From: Carettochelys insculpta
Taxonomy: Eukaryota > Chordata > Testudines > Carettochelyidae
Direction: 5' to 3'
Assembly (NCBI RefSeq): GCF_033958435.1
Contig: NC_134161.1
Location: 10,416,001-10,480,000 of the forward strand
DNA length: 64,000 bases
The translations under genes and the position numbers were made by a program. Below the pieces are notes generated by a model. It made no database searches. It was not told the origin of the DNA and saw nothing but the letters and a program-made list of their open reading frames with translations. Position 1 is the first letter of the stretch. Every line of letters begins with the position of its first letter. Shown here piece after piece: positions 58,601 through 64,000 of this stretch.

Positions 58601-60303
58601 CAGCACAGCATCATAATCTGGAATACAACCATGCACCTGTTACAGAGCATCAGCAGCTTTAGGAAAATACTCAGAAACAGGCCCATCAATGGCAGGGATA
58701 AAGGGGTCAACTGCCCCAGGGTCCAGTGATTCAAAGGGGGTCTGGGGCTCTGGCTGCTGCTGCTTGAGTACTGCGCAGCATGCTCCAGGTGGCTCTCAGG
58801 GCACCACTGACAGAAGTCTCAGGTGGTCTTTCCTTAGTTATTAATTAAAAGTGAGAAAGACACTATGGAGCTAGCAGTCCCATTTGATGTTAGCTGTGTG
58901 TCTATCTACCCCAGTATCAGAGAAGGAGCCATGTTAGTCTGTATCTTCGTGAACAACAAGAAGTCCTGTGGCACCTGATAGACTAACAGATATTTTGGAG
59001 CATAAGCTTTTGTGGGCAAAGACCCGCTTCATCAGATCTTCATCAGATGAAGCAGGTCTTTGCCCACAAAAGCTTATGCTCCAAAATATCTGTTAGTCTA
59101 TCAGGTGCCACGTGACTTCTTGTTGTTATCTACCCCAGTGGGTTTCTGACTCAATTAATAGAGAAGGGTTCCTCCAAATACTGGAATAGGTCTAGAAAAA
59201 TTCAGTGTAAAAGGACACCCTCTGTCGCAGTCACACCATCTTCCCAAGTGACAGAGATCAGGGCTTTTCTTCTCTCCTGTTTGGGTGATGGTATAATATT
59301 CACACTATGTGCTCAGACACAGTACTTAAATCTTTTAAGAAAGTGAGGAGTGTAGACCTTTTCATCAGCTGCAGCTATGCTCTTGGATTGCAGTGGGCAT
59401 GCAAGCAAGTCAGTGAATGACAACTCACCGTAACTCGTGACATCTGGCTTGTATTCATCAAAATCTAAAGCACCATTCATGAAGCCAAAGTTGGTGCCTC
59501 CATGGAACATGTACAAGTTGATGGATGCTCCTGTTTTGAGGACTTTTGCTACAAAATTCACCATATCTACAGTATAAAGGAAGGAAGATGCCCAAAAAAG
59601 ATTCCAGGCAACCAGAAACAAGAAGCTAGTGTAACAGAGTGAGGACTGAACCAATATTCCAAGAACTTCAAACTGAACATTTTGTTTACAAGCACCCCAC
59701 CCCTCTCAAAATGCTTTATGAGCTCCATTCATGCCTGGGGCAACTCCAGTCACTTCCAAGTACCTTACATAAGGCAGAATTTCCACTCAAAATGTTCTAG
59801 AGAAATAAATCTTACACGCACTATCCCAGAGAGCCTGCATTCCCAACTCATTGACCTTTGTGGGAATTCTGCCTCAGCAGATGCACTATATTGATAAGAC
59901 AGCTGCATGAGGACACGTTATTTTAAACGCAACATGTCAAGACCACATTATTTAAGTTTTCGTTATTTCTTAAGATATATCTACCTTGCTTCTTAACGTA
60001 TGAACAACTGAGCTCCAAAAGCCAAAACAAACAAAAACAAAAATCACAGCAATGTTTGAAATCACTACCAATGTTATAAAAGTACAGCCACTTGCAGAGC
60101 TAGGGGGTCTTCAATGAATTAGAAACTTAATGGAGACAGCATTACTGTGTCATTTTTGCTGACATAAATTTATAGAGCAATAAACCCTACATGTGTGATG
60201 ATAATATATAATGCTTACCATCTGCATCAAAGATATTATGAGGGCCGCCCCAGCTATCAAACCATCCAGTCCAATACTCCATCACCATCTTTGCTTTATT
60301 TTG
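46599..60303 (-). CDS. GLB1L2: GLB1L2-like beta-galactosidase (GH35), 3' part, 11 exons; 5' end outside window
   Basis: Exons on the - strand: 60219-60303, 59429-59566, 58537-58617, 57837-57943, 56652-56798, 55829-55900, 54824-54902, 53538-53625, 48951-49065, 47170-47286, 46599-46685. They sum to 1116 nt, 371 residues plus stop, with consistent phases and GT-AG junctions. The first exon holds [15 protein letters not shown], the GH35 region with the expected catalytic nucleophile Glu; the acid/base Glu (ENEYG) must lie upstream, beyond 64000. Then come [33 protein letters not shown], and the C-terminal jelly-roll domains with [12 protein letters not shown] and [11 protein letters not shown]. 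Mammalian GLB1L2 is about 636 residues, so roughly 58 percent is present. GLB1L3 is the close alternative; synteny beside B3GAT1 favours GLB1L2. The gene is convergent with B3GAT1. Confidence 0.92.
47170..47286 (-). CDS. GLB1L2: GLB1L2 exon ([11 protein letters not shown])
   Basis: 117 bp, 39 codons, phase 0. It encodes [20 protein letters not shown], then [19 protein letters not shown], the most conserved C-terminal galactose-binding-like block of the GH35 family. Acceptor tttattgtag; donor gtgaga. Confidence 0.96.
47287..48950 (-). other. GLB1L2: GLB1L2 intron, no repeat recognised
   Basis: About 1.7 kb between two firm exons; I see no further coding or a clear repeat. Confidence 0.6.
48951..49065 (-). 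CDS. GLB1L2: GLB1L2 exon (PAFFRGNL...DTFLKLE)
   Basis: 115 bp, phase 2 in, phase 0 out. It encodes [38 protein letters not shown]. Acceptor ccctcacag; donor gtgcgt. It follows a 4.5-kb intron. Confidence 0.93.
49066..53537 (-). other. GLB1L2: GLB1L2 intron (4.5 kb)
   Basis: It holds the CR1 fragment at about 51600-51860. The rest is AT-rich without recognisable coding or RNA genes. Confidence 0.6.
51600..51860 (+). mobile_element. CR1 LINE 3' end
   Basis: Contains ggttattagccatgatgggt, ggctagatggacctttggtt and a tail gacccagtatggctattctt atg, the sense 3' end of the subfamily seen inverted at 35005. In a GLB1L2 intron. Confidence 0.8.
53538..53625 (-). CDS. GLB1L2: GLB1L2 exon (GLIGDVFLN...IYSLEMK)
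   Basis: 88 bp, phase 1 in, phase 2 out. It encodes [29 protein letters not shown] and the first two bases of a codon. Acceptor gctcttgtag; donor gtttgt, weaker than the others in this gene. Confidence 0.92.
53990..54190 (-). repeat. MIR-type SINE
   Basis: Reads aggatctcaaagcacctcac, atcctgtgaggtagctgaaa, and cagaatccaactctcctgct; reverse MIR in a GLB1L2 intron. Confidence 0.65.
54345..54690 (-). mobile_element. CR1 LINE 3' end
   Basis: Reads cgtagaatactagaactgga agggacctca, then aatctcccatgatggagatt ccacaatctccctgggcaat; the reverse strand of a CR1 3' end. In a GLB1L2 intron. Confidence 0.8.
54824..54902 (-). CDS. GLB1L2: GLB1L2 exon ([12 protein letters not shown])
   Basis: 79 bp, phase 0 in, phase 1 out. 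It encodes [26 protein letters not shown]. The VEN.GRVNYG motif is typical of GLB1-type proteins. Acceptor cgttacag; donor gtactt. Confidence 0.95.
55829..55900 (-). CDS. GLB1L2: GLB1L2 exon ([15 protein letters not shown])
   Basis: 72 bp, 24 codons, phase 0. It encodes [20 protein letters not shown] then PEGQ, part of the first jelly-roll domain. Acceptor tctcctgcag; donor gtgggt. Confidence 0.95.
56249..56560. repeat. Third copy of the hairpin interspersed repeat
   Basis: Starts with gaggcagtgttagtctgttt and runs through ggcataagctttcgtggga; near 56505-56560 an inverted remnant reads gtgagctgtatctcataaaagct. The middle (56360-56500) is longer than in the other copies. No target duplication found. 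In a GLB1L2 intron. Confidence 0.7.
56652..56798 (-). CDS. GLB1L2: GLB1L2 exon (PVNMENL...GYTLYET)
   Basis: 147 bp, 49 codons, phase 0 both ends. It encodes [30 protein letters not shown] and a Gly-rich loop, ending HVRDRAQ. Acceptor cttcttcacag; donor gtaaca. Confidence 0.95.
57020..57180 (-). mobile_element. CR1 LINE fragment
   Basis: Contains atgctgcaacttaaacccat tac and tgatccctttttagttc, internal CR1 3' phrases on the reverse strand. Diverged. Confidence 0.5.
57837..57943 (-). CDS. GLB1L2: GLB1L2 exon (linker after the TIM barrel)
   Basis: 107 bp, phase 1 in, phase 0 out. It encodes [20 protein letters not shown] and [16 protein letters not shown]. Acceptor tgcattgcag; donor gtaggt. 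The Pro-rich start and the LW/IW-alternating end match the family. Confidence 0.92.
58537..58617 (-). CDS. GLB1L2: GLB1L2 exon ([13 protein letters not shown])
   Basis: 81 bp, phase 1 in and out. It encodes [20 protein letters not shown] then LFTKII, the conserved block after the TIM barrel. The acceptor ends in attccag; the donor is gtgacg. Confidence 0.93.
58915..59126. repeat. Hairpin-forming interspersed repeat with 12-bp target duplication
   Basis: The left half begins tatcagagaaggagccatgt and carries tagtctgtat; its downstream part is repeated in reverse complement, forming arms of about 86 bp around a short spacer (58952-59127). TATCTACCCCAG flanks both sides (58903-58914, 59127-59138). 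In a GLB1L2 intron. It belongs to a repeat common in reptile genomes (gtgttagtctgta ... gcataagctttcgtggg); I do not assign its class firmly. Confidence 0.8.
59429..59566 (-). CDS. GLB1L2: GLB1L2 exon ([10 protein letters not shown])
   Basis: Acceptor ...atactgtag; donor gtgagt; phase 1 in and out. It encodes [20 protein letters not shown] and the hallmark [12 protein letters not shown] block, ending in DVTSY. Confidence 0.95.
60219..60303 (-). CDS. GLB1L2: GLB1L2 exon with GH35 nucleophile motif
   Basis: It encodes [20 protein letters not shown] and then PHNIFDAD; it ends in phase 1 with donor gtaagc. The acceptor follows a long pyrimidine tract and ends in acaacag. The Glu in MEYW aligns with the GH35 nucleophile. 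The preceding exon is not found before 64000. Confidence 0.92.
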
Positions 60304-61050
60304 CTGTTGTAAAAGCAAAAAATAGAATTACATGGATGGAGTGGCACAGTGACCCAATGTTCAACCTTGTTTTCCAGAAGTGCATCACTGAAGTGCTGTT
60401 GGAAAATTAAAAAAAAAACCAAAAACCTCTTAAATGAGTTTCTTCAAAAGCAGACAGAAAAGATCTAGAATTAAACCCCTGGGCAAGCAAGATGTCGAAA
60501 CACCTAGAACAGATGGGCAAAGCAGAGCCTGTAGCATACAGAGTCTCCTACAAACACACCACAAGATGGGAAACACAAAGCAATGCAAAACAACGGGTGA
60601 CACCAAATGGTTTCACATTTCGAGGCTTTGAGCAACTGGAGCAAACAACAAGCCAACTGCCATGATTGAATTCCAGCTAGAAGTTCACATTTATAAACAT
60701 CTCCTTACTGGCTATGCCAGTGCAGTTTAAGAGTTTGCAGGTGTGCTGCAGCCAGTGCTTGCCAAAGGAGGAACAGCAGACCCTAGCAACTTAATGCCTT
60801 TTTAATGCTGCATATGGTGATGGCAGGAAAGCATTACCCTTTGCAGGGATTAGGTCTTCATTAAAATGCAATTTCTTCCCATTTGTCGTGGCTTGACAGC
60901 TCCTTTACCTCCCTGTGGAATTCTGCTTGGCGCCATCACACCAGACAGTACCGTGTGTGATCAGATTTGTCAGCACTCCCCCCTCACGACACGTACTTCT
61001 AGTCAAGGCAATTTCACCCCGTGTTTGTTGGGAGGGAGTTATGTGACATT

Positions 61051-61486
61051 GGCTGTGTCTACACGTGCCCCAAACTTCGAAATGGCCATGCAAATGGCCA
61101 TTTCGAAGTTTACTAATGAAGCGCTGAAATGCATATTCAGCGCTTCATTAGCATGCGGGCGGCAGCCGCGCTTCGAAATTGACGCGCCTTGCCGCCGCGC
61201 GGCGCGTCCAGACGGGGCTCCTTTTCGAAAGGATGCCGCCTACTTCGAAGTCCCCTTATTCCCATGAGCTCATTGGAATAAGGGGACTTCGAAGTAGGCG
61301 GCATCCTTTCGAAAAGGAGCCCCGTCTGGACGCGCCGCGCGGCGGCAAGGCGCGTCAATTTCGAAGCGCGGCTGCCGCCCGCATGCTAATGAAGCACTGA
61401 ATATGCATTTCAGCGCTTCATTAGTAAACTTCGAAATGGCCATTTGCATGGCCATTTCGAAGTTTGGGGCACGTGTAGACACAGCC
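61051..61486. mobile_element. 436-bp near-perfect palindromic transposon (fold-back type)
   Basis: The left arm 61051-61268 and right arm 61269-61486 are reverse complements with two mismatches in 218 bp by my alignment. The centre is a GAGCTC. Ends are GGCTGTGTCTACACGTGC and its complement, flanked by ATT on both sides (61048-61050, 61487-61489), a 3-bp target duplication. The arms contain nested shorter inverted repeats with TTCGAA cores. No protein is expected; ORFs on both strands are mirror images. It lies in a GLB1L2 intron. Confidence 0.9.
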
Positions 61487-63271
61487 ATTATGTGAAAGGG
61501 ATAAGGAAGTAGAATTAAAGAAAATCACGTGCCATTAGGAGAATACAATGGGAGGTGCTTGAAACATTCATATTGTTCCAGGTTCAGACTAGCTGTTGAT
61601 ATTATACAGTATCAGTCTCCAATAAAACAGTCAAACAAGACGCTGAATCCATGCCATGAGTAAAAGACCATATCAATCACACCTATGAGTCAGACGCCAT
61701 AAGAACATGCAAAGGGAGCCTCTCAACCCCTAACTAGCATTGCAAAGGGAGTGCTCTTCTCCATGGGTCACTCTGCACCTCGTGATCAGTAGTGATTAGA
61801 AGGCTGGTGGAGAACATGCTACTTCTTGCCCCAGTGCCATGGCATGACCAGTTACAGCAGAACCTCTCTAGCCTGTGGGTCCAAGTCACATTAAAATGGC
61901 CGGATTTGCCCCACAATGTTTCCAAGAATGTTAGTCCCAATGAGGTTTCCAGCTGGAAATGGGAAAACGAGAGGACTGACAGGCCATGGCCCAAGGACTC
62001 AAAGCATTTCTGAAAATCTTTCCAGAACAGCAATTAGGGTAGGAAGGGAAGAATGTGCAAAGAAGAGGCTGTTACCATTTAAAAAATAAAACTTGGTCCC
62101 TTTTCACTGCTCTGCCATCTCACAATCAGGATGCAATTTGAGTGACATGCTCATTCAGCAATTCCCCAGCCCTTTCCACTGGTGACAGTGCAGGAGATCT
62201 GGCATACTCAGGTGAAATGCTAGACTGGAGTGGCTCCTCTACCAACGAGCAGTGTCAAATAAAACACTACACAAGTTGTGTTGTTGGAGTTGCACAGGTC
62301 CCCTGAGATAGGATCCCCCACAAGATGCTCTCCTGAGGTCAGTATATTGGCATATCTGCAAGCTGACTGAATTCCACTGAGTCAAACTGCCTACTGATCA
62401 CTTTTGGAACTGGATCCCAGACCCTTTTTTTGAATTGCCCGAACCTGCTGTTCAAAGGTATCTAAATAGAGAACCCAGTGTTCAAGCCTGAGTGGCTAAA
62501 TTTGGGGCCCAGTTCTCAAACCAAGAGGAAGGAACATTTAGGGATACACCTAAATGGCTGGTGGAGCCCTCCAGCTGTGGAATCATGCACCCAAACTTCC
62601 CACTGAAGCTGCTGTAACAAGCTGCCATGTTGCATTTGCCTTTTAAAGGGAGACTGACACCTCTGTTACTAAGCACTGGCCCCAAAGCAGGGCTGCAGCA
62701 TAGTTTGACTGGTAGCTCTTTGGTCTTTCCATGATTAATTACTTCTGAGCAGAGGTTGTTCAGCCTGACCCTGACTCAACTCGCTATGTCATAGACACAA
62801 GACTTATTTTTACCCTGATCTCAATGCTGCTGTGACTGTGTGTGAATCAAGCAGCTTGGCAAACAGAAGGAGCCTTCACTCTGTCTTGTGAGTTCACTTG
62901 ATTTAAGAAACACTTCGTCCACCAAAGGAAAAAAAAGTGATACAAAGGATTTAACTTTAAATTACCCTTAATCCCGCAGATATTTAGTGTGAATCCACAG
63001 AGCTTCCCACCAAACACTTGAGGGGATAAGATTTCTGGCTTTCTGAGATAGCTGGGTACAATTAACCTTTGCAGGATGGTAAAGAAGGAATTTCAAGTGA
63101 GGAAGAGAACAATGCCCAGGCTCTCTGTGGGTCAGGCAGAACTGCAGGATACTCTTTAAAAGAAACCCACAAGTACCAGGCTATCATCCGTGTGCAGAGA
63201 GTCTCCTCAAGCTGCAGGAAAAAAGGTCTCCAACTGCAGGATCCAGGGGGTATCTGCACATGAATACTCAA

Positions 63272-63289
63272 AGAGAGAGAGAGAGAGAG
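63272..63289 (+). repeat. (AG)n microsatellite
   Basis: Nine AG units in a row. Confidence 0.9.
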
Positions 63290-64000
63290 TGTGGAGAATT
63301 GGATTACTGACAAAGAGTGAGGTCCAACTCCCTGCTGCCAAAGTGAAATTATTCTGGCCTCTCTTCAGTGGATCAATAGCTGCTTGTGTCATGGTACAAT
63401 GGAAACCAGATGGAGGGAAGTCAGACCAGGACCTGGAAATAGGATATCTGCTCACAGATCCCATGGGCTCCAGCAGCAGCAGAATACTTCAGAATGCCAT
63501 CTTGTTTCCCCACCAGGATGCAAGAGGCACTCATATGGCTATGAAGGACATGCTTGCCAGAAAGGCTGCTGTGGAGTCCTGCCTTCTCCTGCCAAAACTT
63601 GTTCACTTTAATTGTTTAATCGATCACTCATTATTAGAAAAAGAATTACCAGACGTTCAAATCTCTTAAACACTAAAAAGGGCAGACAAACACAGACTTC
63701 ACGCTGCAAATTCAATTTGGGCAAGGGGAATAATTTAATCACCTGCCACTGGTGGCTTTATGATGTAACAAGTCTACCGGGCACATCTCAACATCTTGCT
63801 CTTCTACCACACTCATTCCCATCCTGCAGCTGAACAAGCGCCCTGCTATCCAATAATCATATAAGATGGGGAAAAGGGGAGGCTGGCTGTTTACCCAACC
63901 CATAGCATTACAAAATCCATTTTGTAAATGGTCTGTACCTTCGTGCAGTGCTGCCCCAGTTTTCCATATTCTTCCTAACCAGGAGGCTGGCTGTGTTCCC

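Larger units (their letters stand above)
60304..64000 (-). other. GLB1L2: GLB1L2 intron, continuing beyond the window
   Basis: No exon matching the upstream GH35 blocks was found. It contains the 436-bp palindrome at 61051-61486 and an (AG)n run at 63272-63289; nothing else is recognised. Confidence 0.5.

Noticed and set aside
61137..61488. Four ORFs of 72-133 codons on both strands of the palindrome
   Set aside because: They are mirror copies produced by the inverted arms; the peptides have no domain features.
63190..63669. 159-codon + strand ORF near the right edge
   Set aside because: No recognisable domain, spans an (AG)n run, and antisense to the expected GLB1L2 intron.
63935..64000. 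Possible GLB1L2 exon on the - strand reading EYGKLGQHCTK before a GTACAG donor
   Set aside because: Only the EYG resembles the ENEYG acid/base motif; the rest does not match, the acceptor is poor and the window ends here.

Overview
The window is vertebrate nuclear DNA: interrupted genes with GT-AG introns, long introns and dense old repeats. The repeat mix (many CR1 LINE 3' ends, MIR-type SINEs, a DIRS tyrosine-recombinase retroelement, short terminal-inverted-repeat transposons) and the genes point to a non-avian sauropsid, most likely a turtle. That assignment is inference from repeat types, not from a species match.

Two protein-coding genes are supported. B3GAT1 (GlcAT-P, makes the HNK-1 glycan) lies on the + strand. 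Its four coding exons are 24356-24467, 28534-29042, 34617-34913 and 42094-42180; they sum to 1005 nt, that is 334 residues plus stop. The 3' part of a GH35 beta-galactosidase-like gene, best matched to GLB1L2, lies on the - strand. Eleven exons from 60303 down to 46599 give 371 residues plus stop; its 5' half is beyond the right edge. The tail-to-tail order matches the human 11q25 arrangement GLB1L2 - B3GAT1. Both genes may end in the same AT-rich block near 45.22-45.26 kb.

Layout: 1-24 kb is upstream of the B3GAT1 coding sequence and holds repeats plus a decayed DIRS element at about 14.1-18.4 kb, with reverse transcriptase, RNase H and tyrosine recombinase remnants and 3' inverted repeats. 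24-45 kb is B3GAT1, with a possible alternative 5' coding exon at 24063-24187 that would give the longer MGNEELW N-terminus. 45-60 kb is GLB1L2. 60-64 kb is the next GLB1L2 intron, as far as can be seen.

The most unusual content is in the mobile DNA. A 436-bp, 99 percent perfect palindrome sits inside a GLB1L2 intron. It belongs to a group of three elements that share a GGCTG.GTCTACAC terminus and 3-bp target duplications. A separate hAT-like family has five copies, two with perfect 8-bp duplications. A third family forms self-inverted hairpins; two of its copies are each flanked by about 12-bp duplications. The two genes do not form a known joint pathway beyond both acting on glycans; their proximity is a conserved linkage.
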